NCBI GenBank assembly: GCA_020310875.1
Contig: CM035427.1
Span: 96,302,094-96,366,093 of the forward strand
Length of the DNA: 64,000 bases
Direction of reading: 5' to 3'
Source: Ceratopteris richardii
Lineage: Eukaryota > Streptophyta > Polypodiopsida > Polypodiales > Pteridaceae
The notes below the pieces were generated by a model, which saw nothing but the letters and a program-made list of their open reading frames with translations, did no database searches and was not told where the DNA came from. This document shows positions 1 through 12,900 of this stretch, one piece after another (the first letter of the stretch is position 1; every line of letters begins with the position of its first letter). The position numbers and the translations under genes are program-made.

Positions 1-302
1 CTCAGTCAATTTTTAGCTTAGGCTAAACGGTAGTTGTGGATTAATGACGATAGGAACGCCTCAAGTTCAAGATACCTAATTCTATCAAGTTTAAGACTTA
101 AAGTAAAGGTGTGTGTGACGCGAAAACCTAAAGAAACGAACCTAAGTCTGACGGAACGAGAAATCAAAATCATCACGAAAGTCGAATTCCTGACGCATAT
201 ATTAAGACAAGAATCCAAAGAAGAATTAAAAAGAATCAAGAATTAATCACAAAGAGCCATGACGATCTAAGTGTGTAATTGAGTGAGCAAGGAAGGAAAT
301 TA
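1..302 (+). other. 3' end of the E1 untranslated leader
   Basis: There is no convincing coding frame before the conserved Gag start. The first ATG giving the family start (M-N-L-R-S-G) is at 303. G5 (MNLRSG) and G6 (MILRSG) begin the same way. An in-frame TTG at 279 would extend the frame but has no support from the relatives. The leader is purine- and A-rich, with no repeats in the part visible here. Confidence 0.6.
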
Positions 303-3300
303 ATGAACCTTAGATCGGGCAAACATATAGGTAAGTCGGACCGACGAAGCCTTAGATCATCAGAGGCTAGTGTAAGAACCACAGCACGATCTTGGGCTCA
401 GCAATTGAATAATAGTTATCCCTACGAGTTGAGCTCAGAATCAAGTGAATCAGAAATGGCATTTAGCACAGACAGACCAGAAGGAGGGTCCCATGTAGCA
501 TACCTAGAAAAACTCGAAGGACCCTATAGAACGCAATTAGAGTTTCTCCGAACCAACCGATTAGGTGCTCGCATCTATGAGGATGGTTTGCAAAGGCAAG
601 TGGTGCAACTGCACAACCCTGATCAACCCTTTGGCTTGGAAAGACCAGTGGTGAAATTTGAGAGAGACGCTTACATAGACAAAGAAGGAACCATGTACGT
701 TCTAAGTACGCAGCCAAACGATACTAATGAGTTTGGCACAATCCAATTAGAGACAGAAGGGAAATTTCAAGGAAAAGAACCGTTAGAAGAACCTAGAACA
801 CCGAGAGGGAAATCCGTATTAACAAGAGTAATCATCCCAGAGTGGATCCCTTAAGATAACAGGAGCACAGAGTTGTTCGTAAATAAAGAGACAGATGAAG
901 CCTTTTGGAGGTACAGAAAGGAAAACCCCAGTGAGGTAGGCATCATCACAATCTATGAATTCAAGGACCCAGATACACCTGGAAAGGTTGTATACCTGGA
1001 TGAGACTTCAGAAAGAGTCTTTGTGGTGCCTGAGCGCGCTAAAAACACCTACACTTGGAGAGGTGAATTGATATTCCCTCCATCCCGAACAAACATGAAT
1101 GCAAATCAACAAGGGGCAGGAACATCCTCAGCCCATGGAAATCAAAGAGAAGGAAATAAAGAGAGACCGGAAGTAAGCTTCAATCACCCCATAGGGAGAG
1201 ATAGAACAACCACGAACACTAATAGGACGGATAGACAAAGAGAACATGGAATACCAGGTGGTAGAGATGATTTTCCTCTACCTAGACCACGTGAACACGC
1301 AAGAGTATTGAGACCTACACAATTAGTAAAATCAATGAAAAATTATTTTGATGGGACAGGAGATCCCTATGACCATGTCGCAGAATTCAAGCAAGTACTA
1401 AGAGCAGAACAAGTCGAGGACATGTTCACGCAATACAATGCATTTGGACTAACGTTAAAGAATACAGCTTTAACTTGGTTCCAACCACTGCAACAAAGGC
1501 AATTTAGAGACATCCATCACTTTTTAGAGTCATTCATCACTGAATTCTCTAAAAGTGGGGTTAGACATGACACGTCTTCGCTGATTCATAGTTTTAAACA
1601 AACCCTTCAGGAAACAGTAAGACTGGCAGGTCGTAGATTCAGACAATATGTTGAGCGATGTCCAATGCAAGAGCTACCCTCACAAGCCAAACAAGTATCA
1701 CTGTTCCTAGATGGCTTGTTGAGCGCTAAACTACGCTCCTATGTGTACCTAAAAGAACCCAGAATGCTAGAAGAGTGTATAAGAATATGTATAGACATTG
1801 AGGACAACTTAGGAGATGAATTAGAACTCTCAAAGGTCTATAAGGACTCAGATTGTTCTTCTCTAGCATCCACAAAATTGTCTAATTCGATAGAGGACCT
1901 AGCAGAAAAAGTGGCCCAAAAACTAGGAGTTTCTAGTAAACAGGTGCCCAAGCTGCCAACAACTGTGCGTTGTTACACTTGTGGTGGAAATCATTTGGCA
2001 AACATGTGCCCCAATGCACCTCAACCTCATGTCAACCCTAGTGGCCAATATTGCACAATTGAGAGAAGATACACGAATCATACGGCTCAGGACTGCCCGT
2101 ACAACAAACAAACCGTGAGACAGAACTACCCGCAAACATACCAGCAGCCAGGTAGGTATCAAGGCCAATACAATGCTCAGCCTTATTACTATAGGCCTCC
2201 TCAGAACTACCCATACCAGGCTCAACAGAGACCTCAACCCGTCTTAGCTCAGCAGCCACCCCCACCAGCGAATGTCATCTCAGTTAAATACGCTGCTGCA
2301 GAAGAGAACCTAAGTAGGGCCTTAGTGCCTTCTTCACCCCTGATCACCAAAAGTGACCCGAACTCAAACAGTTTTGACTCTACTCATGTAACTAGTCCAC
2401 CCGCTTATTACACAGAGTCACCAGAGCATGTGGAGACATATCATTATGATAGTCCACCAATGGAACCTAGTTGGGAGCCAGATTATACTAATGTGATGTA
2501 CGCAAACCCAAACCCACGGCCCCAATTGAGACAACAGAGACCACAGGGCCCTAGAGGACCATGCTTTAGGTGCCAAGGAGATCATTTCATAAAGGATTGT
2601 CCACATCCCCCAATAGCAAGGCAATCGCAGTACTATAGCATCCAAGGCTTTTGCGCCGATTGTGGCAAAGAACACATAATCAAAGATTGTCCTAAGAACC
2701 CAGTTAACACTTCAAATGTGACATCGATCAACGTGATAGGTATTGTAAACAACGCAGATGGATCCAACCCTACGTACGTGCCTATCCAAGCTATAACCAG
2801 AGCCCAGGCACTCTTACAAAACCAACAGCTTAATCATGAGAAAATAGCCGAAACTAGTGAAGTTGCGGAATCGAGTAGTAAAAAGACGAAATCTTGGAAA
2901 GATTCCAGAGAAAGGATGAAGAGAAAATGGAGTAAAAAGATAAGTGAGTTGGAAGGAAGTCTAAGAGAATCTAGAGCCAAAATACAAGAATTGGCTTCAC
3001 AAGAATTAAATCAAGAAATCCCAGCTCAGAAATCGGGATCAGTCTTAGCGGAACCCATACCGGAAGATCTAGACATGATGTTTCGCGCATATCAGGCTAG
3101 AATAAAAGAAGGACCTCAAGTAACGGAAATGAGTAAAAACTACCCTCGAGCGGATCTAGAAATTGAGAGAACTAAATTGTGCATGAAGATGATAGAACTA
3201 GCACAAGCCTTGTTCGACGCCTCTAGATATCTTAATTGGAATAACATGGCAAAACCGGAACTACACTTTCAAGGACTAATGGAGAGGCTAGAACACTTGA

Positions 3301-6300
3301 TTGAAAGCAAAGAGAAAAAGGATCAGTCTAGGCACCCTACTGTCCCAGAGACACAGGAAAGGAATCCACCATCCCTGTCTCAAGTACCCAATACAGAGAG
3401 TCAAGATAACCTATCTTCCATACATAAGTACTCACATGAATTTTTAAGAGAAATCCAAGAAGAGAAATGGAGAAAAGAACAAGGAACTCATCCTCCTATT
3501 CAAGAAATAGACGACTTGCAGGAACAATTTCCCCAAGACATCCCCTCTATATACGGTGATGTAGGGGTGGAACGACTGAGTGAACCCACAGGATTTGAAT
3601 CTAATTCTTTACAAGAATTACCTCAGTTCACAGGACCTTGGGAAGCAAAGTCTATTAGTATGAGAGCACCCACAATAATAGTGAGGAATGAAGAATCAGT
3701 GATCCCTAGAAATACGGAAGTGATCAAGAATACCAAAGTACAATGTAATCTCACTCTGGAGGAATTGTTAAAGGTAAAACCAGAATTGTGGAAGCACGTA
3801 GCAAATCAATTCCCTGAGCTAGCTACCACACCCTCTCAGATAGGATCACAGAAGAAGGTACCAGAGATACCCGTGGAAAAGATTGGAGACGTAAGCGAAG
3901 GAGAGGAAGGTAACACATATCTTCCTATAACCCATCAGGGCTACACCACGAAAGCCATCTTAGATTCAGGAGCCGGAGTAGCCATCGCTACTACCGCCTT
4001 ATGGAAACGTTGGGGTAAGCCAGCACTCAGACCCACCAGGATGAAGCTACAAATGGCCGATGGACACATAGAAAAACCGTTAGGCTTACTAGAAGGCATA
4101 TCTCTCACCACTTGTGGTGTAGAATTTGAGCATACTTTTGCCATTTGTGACTTTGCGAAAAATCATGCATATGAGATGATATTGGGACGACCATTCATGC
4201 GTCAGTTACAAATTGTACAAGATTGGGGAACTAATTCTTTGTACTTGCAACATTTAGGAGTGACTACCAAAGTCAACCTTAAAGACTATTCACATAGAGA
4301 TGTACCCCCAATACAATGGAATACCATCCATAAGACACCAGCAGAGACGGAATCCGTGCACTCATTAGAATCAGATCCTTCTTGGTTGCATGAGGACACC
4401 CATTTATGGATGTGTAAAGTAGCCAAACAAGAGGAAGAACGATTAGAAACCAGGACCTTAGGTGCAGAACAACATCCACGAACCCTTCAAGATCCAGCCT
4501 ACGCACCTGTAGTATTCCCTGACGAGGAGTTTGAACCCCATGGTTGGGCGGAAATACTAGCAACCATGGATGTAGCCATCAATGAAGAACAATGGACACC
4601 CCACTGTGACGAGGATGGCTATGACATTTCAGTTTTCACGATAGAGCCAATCATGGGCGATGCAATTTTAGAAGAGTGTGAACCAAACACTGATGCATTC
4701 GAGGATGCAAGCGATTTTGAGTTAGAATCAATTATTATGGACTCTCCATTCGCATCAGAGGAAGAATATTTCTACGAAATAGAGACTCACACTCAGAGAC
4801 ACGAGGACATAACGAACGAGGTAAGGTTAGCCACAGAAGTGACTACTAAGAGTGAAGGCAAGAAGAGAAAGAAGAAAGAAACCATGTCGGAAAAAGAAGA
4901 ATCTTTATTTGAAGTACCCGAGAATTTCAAGAAATACGAAATCGACGATAGAAGAATCATGGTACGAATGCCTAATAGAAAGGCGAATGACGGACAAGTA
5001 TATGATAACCGAGAGAAAACCAAGAAAATAATAGTTGCCATAGAAGGAGAAGAAGAAAAATGTACATACATAGGGCATGATCTGACGACTGAAGAAGAAG
5101 AAGAGTTAGTTGCCCTATTGCGCGAATATAGAGATGTTTTTGCTTGGAGTTACAAAGATTTGAAAGGAGTAGACCCAGATATATGTTCTCATAGAATCCC
5201 TATGACTCCAGATGCAAAACCGACAAAACAGAAACCGTATACGTACAATGATAACTACGCTGCGAAGATTAAAGAGGAGATAGATCGCTTGATAGAAGCA
5301 GGATTCATTTACGAGATTGAGCATACCGAATGGGTATCCCCCATTGTGGTCGTGCCCAAGAAGAATGGAAAATTGCGTGTGTGTATTAACCTTAAAAAAG
5401 TTAATGCCGCCACAATTAGAGATAGTTATCCTCTTCCTATCACCGAACACCTATTGGAAAGAGTTGCGGGCAAGGAAGTTTACAGCTTTCTTGATGGATT
5501 CTCAGGCTATAACCAAGTAGCCATTGCTCCAGAAGATCAACACAAGACGGCTTTTGCCACAGAATGGGGCATATTTGCATTTCGTGTGATGCCATTTGGC
5601 TTAACGAATGCACCCGCCACTTTCCAGCGACTCATGTGTCATGTTTTTAAGGAATTTTTACGCAAGAGCTTGGAAGTTTATGTCGATGACTTATGTGCAC
5701 ATTCAAATGTAAGACAGACACATATTCCAGAGTTAAGACAAATATTTGATAAATGTCGAGAATATCAGGTTTGTTTGAACCCAGAAAAATGCGTTTTCAT
5801 GGTCAGACAAGGCAAAATTCTAGGACACATTGTGTCAAAAAATGGAATCTCTACGGACGAGGAAAAGGTGAAGGTAATCGCAGAATTACCAAGACCAACT
5901 AATGTGAAAGAGGTACAGGCATTCATGGGCCATTGTGGTTATTATAGGAGATTCATACACATGTATGCAATCATAGCTAAGCCTCTGTACTCTCTTTTGA
6001 CCAACTTCGAATGGACAGATGAATGTGAAAATTCATTCAATGAACTTAAACGACGTTTGTGCTCAGCACCTATATTGACCACCCCAGATTGGAGTAAGCC
6101 ATTCCATGTGCATGTGGATGCATCCAATTATGCCATAGGATGTGTGTTAGCACAACCCACGAATGAAGGTAACATAGATCTCCCCATAGCTTACGCGAGC
6201 AGACAATTGAACGCAGCAGAAAGAAATTACACCACGACGGAACGAGAAGGATTAGGGATGATCTACGCTGTAAAGAAGTTTAGGCACTACTTGTTGGCCA

Positions 6301-9300
6301 ACAAATTCAAGTTCTTTACAGATCATCAAGCCCTATTATATTTAGTCAACAAACCATGTAACACAGGACGATTGATACGTTGGTTTCTATTACTCATGGA
6401 GTATGATTTTGAAGTGGTAGTCAGGAAAGGAAAGACACATCTTAGAGCTGACCACCTCTCAAGATTAACCTCAGGAGAAGCTCCTCAAGGAGTAGCGGAT
6501 GAATTACCAGATGCATACTTGTTTAACCTTGAGATAGCACCAGAATGGGCTAAGCCATTAGTCCCTATTCTGACATACGGACCCAAGATTCCTAGGATAA
6601 AGATCAAAGAAGGAGAGATTACCAAATCTCAGAGGTACCAAATAATAGCAGGAAGCATATATAAACAAGATAATCAAAAGATTCTTGCTTGTTGTGTAGA
6701 TGAATCAGAACATGCGAATTGGTTGCAATTAGCACACTTAGGTGCACTAAAGCAACATCATTCAAAACATAGAACACTACAGACTCTGCATAGATTAGGA
6801 GTATATTGGCCTTCTATGGAAGCAGATGTCCACAAGTTGTGTAAAGAATGTCAGGTGTGTTGTGAAAGACCACCAGTAGAGCATGCGACATTATATCATG
6901 TGTCTCTCACACCAGACTGGAGTGAACCATTAGTGACCTACTTGAGGACGAACACATTCCCTCAAGGAATGACCTTAGCTCGACAACGCAGCCTAGAGCA
7001 GGAAGCTCAAGGCTACTCACTTATTGGCGATAATCTATACAAAAGAGGACGAGATGGATATCTAAGACAATGTGTTCATGAGAGCGATTATCTGAGAATA
7101 CTAGAGACTGCACACCAAGGTGTAGCAGGAGGTCATTTTGGACCAGATAGGATAATCAAAGCCATTCTCTTTGCAGGATTATGGTGGCCCACTCTTCACA
7201 TGGATGCACATACCTATGTAAAGAGATGTGACGTGTGCCAAAGAACTCAGTTTCCTACTCGCAGAGATGAAATGCCATTGAAACCCATGATGGGCGGACG
7301 TGCATTTTCTAAGTGGGGTATAGACTTTGTAGGACCCATTAACCCCCCTGCAAAAGGTACACATGCAGAATACATTATTGTTGCCACAGATTATCTTACA
7401 AAATGGGTAGAGGCAAAGGCCACAAAAAAGAATGATGCTCACACTACTGCACAATTCTTATTTGAAAATGTCTTTACAAGATATGGATTGCCTATAGAGT
7501 TAGTGAGCGATCGAGGCACTCACTTTCTAAACCAAGTCATTGAATATTTGTTACAGGATTTTATGGTGATTCACAAGAAATCTGCACCATATCATCCTCA
7601 GGCCAATGGTCAGGCTGAAAGCACTAACAAGATACTTTGTACCGTACTGACGAAACTCGTGAACAATAAACGTTCAGATTGGGACAAACAGCTACACCAC
7701 GCTGTTTGGGCATATCGAGTGGCCTACAAGACCGTACTCAATGCAACTCCCTTTCAGATGGTTTTTGGTCAGAATGCAGTGCTTCCCTTGGACTTCTTGA
7801 TACCGACCCTTAAGGTTGCACAAGAACATGAGTGGACCGGCCATGAATTATCAGCGAGAATAATGGACTTGGAACGATTAGGAGAAACCAGGCTGAAAGC
7901 AGCAGCAGGAATATACGCAGCGAAGAAGCGACAGAAAGCATATTTTGATGCACATGTGAAAGATAAAGGCCTAAAAGAAGGAGATTTAGTTCTAGTATAT
8001 ACGCTGAAACAGCACGCACCGAAGTTAGAAAAGCGAGGTTATGGACCTATGATCATTAACAGACTCTCGACGAGCGGAGCAGTACAGTTAGCCACCTTAG
8101 AAGGAGATATAATGCCTAATTACATTAGTGGCTGTAGAGTCAGGCTATATCAAGAACCTCTTACTGAGGATATGCTTAGACGACTCACGTTGGCAAAGAA
8201 GCGTAAGGAGGAAGAAAATAGAATACGAGCAGAAGCTCAGGCAGAAGCCATAGAACGCATTAAGCGCATGAAGCTAAGAAGACAAGGACTAGGGAGAGAA
8301 CATTATAACCATCTGGAAACACCACCCAGATATCCCATGGCCATGTGTCAAGTAAAGTCAACCACTCATCCTAGCATAGTGGACAGGAGACCATTCCTTA
8401 CAGTTAGGCTAGAGCACGGTAACCATAGCCAAGAACTCAGGGCTTTGATTGACTCAGGTGCTGCGACTAGTGCGATTAGATGGTCCCACTATAAGGCTTC
8501 AGGAATAGAAATGCGGCCAATTGAGGCATACCTCATAGGCCTAGGAGGCATGGAAACCCCTTGCATGGGTGAGGTGGACCTTCCTATCCTCATTAAGGAC
8601 TTGACCATGACAGCGAAGCTATTAGTGTGCCATGATGACGACCTGATAGAACCCCTAATCCTTGGCCAAGATTGGCTATACGATCACTCAGTGGACCTAA
8701 ATCTTAGACACGGCTCCTTACAGATTGGAACCTTAGAGCAGAAGCGAGTGATACCGCTCGACTTCCCTAACGGCATTCCGCTTGACGGTTGTGACCCTAG
8801 ACCCTATGAAACGCATGCGACGGAAGACCGGAAGATCTTTAATCCGACCATTCATGTTACATCTACACCAACCCACTCGGGCTTGGCTATAGACAGTTGT
8901 CAGTCAGAAGGACGACAGGAGATCTTCCCTGGGACTTCCTGCAAACTAGAAGAGACAGTTACCCAACAGCAAGGGCAGAAGGGCACAATCAGAGGTCAGG
9001 TGGGTTGCATCAGCGGCCAAATGAGCACGACACCCTCCGGTGCTCATCCTTCCAAGCTTGTTGCGGACTGGCCTAGATTAAAGTTACAAAAGGCATCACT
9101 TCCTAATGGGCAGGTCACGCAAGTGTTGGAACTCCCTTCTTTTCCAAAGCAGAGTGTCCATCCGACCTCTCAACCCCAGCCACAACAGAGTCAACCACGA
9201 CAAAGGAACCCAGATCGACGACAGTATCAGAAGACACGACCAGGAAGGCAGTTTAGGCCTCCCAAAGGATGCGGCACCAGACAAATATGGGTGCCTAAAG

Positions 9301-9758
9301 GACAAAAAGCACCGAAGGACTCCAACCAAGCCGAGATCAACAAGCAAAAGGCCGAACAGAAACAGAATCGATCTCCACCATCCCCTCGACCTTCTTCTAC
9401 AGGTCCAAACATCCGACAAATGTGGATCGCCAAGAAGTACCTTACCCATAGACCCACGCCCACGCAGATTTGGGTACCCAAACCATGTATCATAGCTCAA
9501 CCCATAAGCCATGTAATATATAACCCCCATAACTCATCTCATCCCTCGATACCACCAAACCCGACACCACCTTTTACCCCTCAGCAGAAACCCACCACCC
9601 ATTCAAGGATCCTTAGGAAATGGATACCGAAACGTGTCCAACCGTCTTCCCCTAACCCATTGTCTAACCACCCCCCGACTAACATACAACCTTGTACTCA
9701 ATTACTAACCTTTAAACCTGGTATAAATTCACACACCATCATCACACACCACTCGTAA
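303..9758 (+). CDS. gag-pol: Gag-PR-RT-RH-IN-PR2 polyprotein, with one in-frame TAA at 852-854
   Basis: This encodes the capsid and replication enzymes of the element. Residues are numbered from base 873, just after the stop. Gag core is about 146-270. Three zinc knuckles start at C367, C564 and C594, all of the spacing CX2CX3HX4C. The first retropepsin has DSGA at D1031. RT has YVDDL at 1603-1607 and RNase H has D1749. Two integrase zinc modules lie at about 1955-1997 and 2081-2122. The integrase core has D2151, D2213 and E2249 (35 residues between the last two). A second DSGA domain has D2527 and LILGQDW further on. The Pro/Gln-rich tail carries four [IM]W[VI][PA]K-type motifs. The stop at 852-854 sits where G5 has CAA, in the same frame on both sides, so it looks like a C-to-T mutation rather than a gene boundary. 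Gag and Pol share one frame, with no frameshift site seen. Confidence 0.9.
6600..7240 (+). other. Tandem duplication of the integrase N-terminal zinc-binding (HHCC) module
   Basis: Two successive segments of the polyprotein have the same build: an entry strand of the type Y-x-[IL]-I-x-[GD]-x-[IL]-Y-K, then A-H-x(6)-H, then a [VG]-[YL]-[WY]-[WP]-P-[ST]-M-like helix, then a C-x2-C pair. The first runs about 6620-6860 (HLGALKQHH ... CQVC). The second is about 7010-7240 (HQGVAGGH ... CDVC). Between them lies the usual RNase H-integrase linker, so the second copy is the canonical one and the first is the extra. G2 carries both copies too (39263-39709, then 39137-39262 plus 32700-32763). Confidence 0.75.
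8340..8750 (+). other. Second retropepsin-like (DSGA) domain downstream of integrase
   Basis: Within the same frame, after the integrase C-terminus, a strand leads into ALIDSGAATSAI, followed by YLIGLGGMETP and then PLILGQDWLYD. This is the strand-D-S-G ... I-L-G-x-[DP]-[WF] layout of retropepsins, and it resembles the protease upstream of RT (ILDSGAGVAIAT ... MILGRPF). The catalytic Asp is conserved. The - strand relative G2 preserves the domain on both sides of the G7 insertion: FLDSGATTSVV at about 31535-31570 and GLGGVETP ... LGQDWIYD at 19704-19860. Whether it cleaves or serves as a structural domain cannot be told from sequence. Confidence 0.75.
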
Positions 9759-9988
9759 TCTCATCTCATCAAGAAATGTATGCATGATCTGAAACGTATA
9801 GGTGTCTAGAGACCTGCACTAGTGCTGCAAGAAACATTGCATCCATCACATCACAGCACTTGGCTACACGGGTTACGCATCAGTTATGGAAAGGGATTGC
9901 GGTCTCACTTTAATGGGATCATGATTAATTTCCATGCTAATGTGTTAATCTTTTGTAGCAGATCTTTCTCACTAGCGCACCAGCCACC
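9759..9988 (+). other. Spacer between pol and aORF
   Basis: This 230-base non-coding stretch separates the gag-pol stop from the aORF start. It contains the candidate splice acceptor described separately. A short open frame from 9822 overlaps it but has no recognisable content. Confidence 0.6.
9926..9958 (+). promoter_or_regulatory. Candidate 3' splice site for the aORF transcript
   Basis: A possible branch-point (GCTAATG) is followed by a T-rich tract and TTTTGTAG/CAG, with AG at 9957-9958. This is 30 bases before the aORF ATG, which has a strong start context (GCCACCATG). The layout suggests the extra ORF is translated from a spliced subgenomic RNA, as in some env-class elements. No donor was identified because the 5' end is outside the window. 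Confidence 0.4.
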
Positions 9989-12900
9989 ATGCAAACCGAC
10001 GAAGGAACATCAGGAGCAGGCCCCAGTGTAGCAGCAGTACCACTCAATGTGCTACGAGCAGAGTCCCACCCTACTGCTCCACCGCCGGAATTTCAGGGAT
10101 TTCCAGGGCCCATGCCTATCGATAACCCCCCTATGGGCTACACCGAAAAGATACACAGGAACTCTCATTGGTTTCAGGGCCTGGCAGGACCCCTCGCGGA
10201 CGCAGACTTTATATTTGAATCCTCTCTGACTTTTGATGACCGCACGTGGGGAAAGTACCAGTTTTTCTCCAGAGAATTCGAAGCCCTACAAAGCACCCAG
10301 GATTTAACTCATGTTTGGGCCAGAGCCGGCTTCACAGAATATTTCAGTGATCCTCTACCCAAACCGGATTTTTATAGGTGCTATTACTTGATCACTACCT
10401 TACTGGCATCAGAGAATAAGGACATCCCAGGAACCTTCATCTTGCCTACCCTAGTGGATGATCCACCTTACAAGAGATTTTATCTCTCTAAGGACCTAAT
10501 CAGAGCAGCCATCAAGATTCATGGAACCCACACTCCCACAGACCGAGAGAGATTGATTCCAGAACCGATGAAACGTGGGGATGTCACGAAGTGGGAAGAG
10601 ATTTCGGCCATTACACCTGAGTTGTCAAAGCCACTAAGAATATGCATGCAACATTTTGCATTTCCAGCTCAGGACAGATTTACCATGCCACACAAAAGAA
10701 TATGGTTCGGATTATATTTGGCATGTACGGGACCTCAAACAGTTGATCTGGCAAGCTGGATCATAGACCAAATGTATTTGGCACAGCACAGATGGGAGCG
10801 TAAAAAAGTGCTTAACGGATGTTGTGCGCTCACTAGAATTGTGTATATGTGTTTGGCTTATGACTTGCCCATCGAGCGTGCATTAACAGGAGAGGAATTG
10901 AAGGCATTCAAGAGCACAGCGAAGAAAGCTAGGAAGCCCAGTAGGACACGGGCAGGTAAGCGCATGCGAGGCACCATCCCTTGCCTCCAAGTGCCAGAGT
11001 CGCCATCACCACAACCCTCTCCAGAGCGACCACAGACAGAAGCTGCTCCCACTGTACAACCTATTCGCATACGGTTGTCCAGACCAGTGATTACAGAGGC
11101 CACCACTAGTACCGCTGCGCCTCAGGCAGCTACCACCTCAGAACCCGCCACCACAACAGCAGAAGCTCCCACCACCATTGGTGCGGAAGCGTTTTCTTTC
11201 CCGATACCACATATGGAGGCCGACCCCATAAACACGACATTCGATTTTGAGATGCCTGATGCATTCTCAAACGAATTTCAGTATTCAGAAGCACAACTGT
11301 TCTCCCAGGAATATGAACGTCCCAGCTACCCGACTACGCCGCGAGACTTGCCACAGGGACAAGCTGTGTCGGGCTCTGAAGAAGAAAGAACCGAACCAGA
11401 CGACGATCAAGGCGACGATGAAGCCAGCCAGGGTTCACATGACGACCAGACAGAGGGGCAAGGCCAACAAACCGACACGCACGGCGACACCAGCACATAT
11501 GAAGATGAAACTTTCGAAGCCGCAGCGTACACATTGGCCATAAAGAAATTATATCGTACCATGGAGAAAGTCTGGGCACGAAAGAGGTTAACTGAAGAGG
11601 AGAGCCAGGCATTAATTGAACAGGAACTCATCTCCGGAGGATTCGAAGACGCCTATATCAGAGGGTTCAGAGAGTTAGTCAAATCAGTAGGCTCCCATGA
11701 AGCACTCAGGTTTTTACAAAGAAAGCAACTACCACAGTTTGATCCCCGCCGAGTGCGACTACTCTCAAAACCTGGGGAGTATATTCGTGTACCAACAGGA
11801 GCCCAATCTTCAGCACAAGCCAGGGAGGCACGCCTCGCCCCCGAACGTTCAGTAACCGCAGAAACCATTCTTGTAGATTCGCCACCCCGTACCACCATTG
11901 TACATACCACTACAATCCTCGAAATAACCTCCACCCCTTCGACTCCTCTTTCACCTCATCTTTCACCAACCCATCCTGTATCACCCGCACACCCACCTGC
12001 TTTCCCCACATCCACACCTGTAGAAAGCAATATAGCCCCAACCTCTTCCTTACCCATTCATACCACCAGGCCCACACCCAACCCTCTGCATCCATATGTT
12101 AACCCCTTCACCCCTTCATCCTTCCCAGCGTTTCCCCCACCTCTAAGACCCCCATTTCCCTTCCTAACCCCACTAACCTTCTCACCCGTCTCACCTCCCC
12201 AACCTACCATAACCCCTATTTCCCCTTTTCACCAAACTATTCCAACCATCCCCCCTGTAAACTACTCTACGTTTGTAAATCCCGTATTCACACCTACGCA
12301 ACCACCCACAATCACACCACTTTTCACAGTCACAACATTAAACACGTCCAATGGCATGGACATATCACCACCCACCTCACCACCACCCACTCCACTCACA
12401 GCACCCTCACATTTAGGCACTTCACAATTTTCCACAATCACCACTGCATCCACAGTCCCAACCCCGCTCCCCATTCCCACTGCATCTACTACCACTGCTT
12501 CCTCATTTAGCACTTCACTACTACTATCGCCCACCATAGACACCGCATTTCAACACATGTTCGCATGCATGACGCAAGTCCGCGATGAGTTTGCATCACT
12601 CAGCACCAACTATCAACAGCTGCAGAAAACGACGAACGACTTACAAACGCAGCTTAATTTGTTATCAATTGAGAACGCCTCACTGAACAGCCGATACCAA
12701 GAGTTACGAGAGGCTTATCACAAGTTAGAAATAGAAAGTGAGGAAAAAAGCAAAGAGGCCACCGCGGATTTAGATAACCTACTTAGAGCCCAGACTGTCC
12801 GCAATGCAACGCTCACTAGAAATATGGGCTTACTAAGAAGACACTTAGCCGCAGCAAAAGAGGAGAACCAGAGACTCCAAGAGCAGAACAGAGAGAACTT

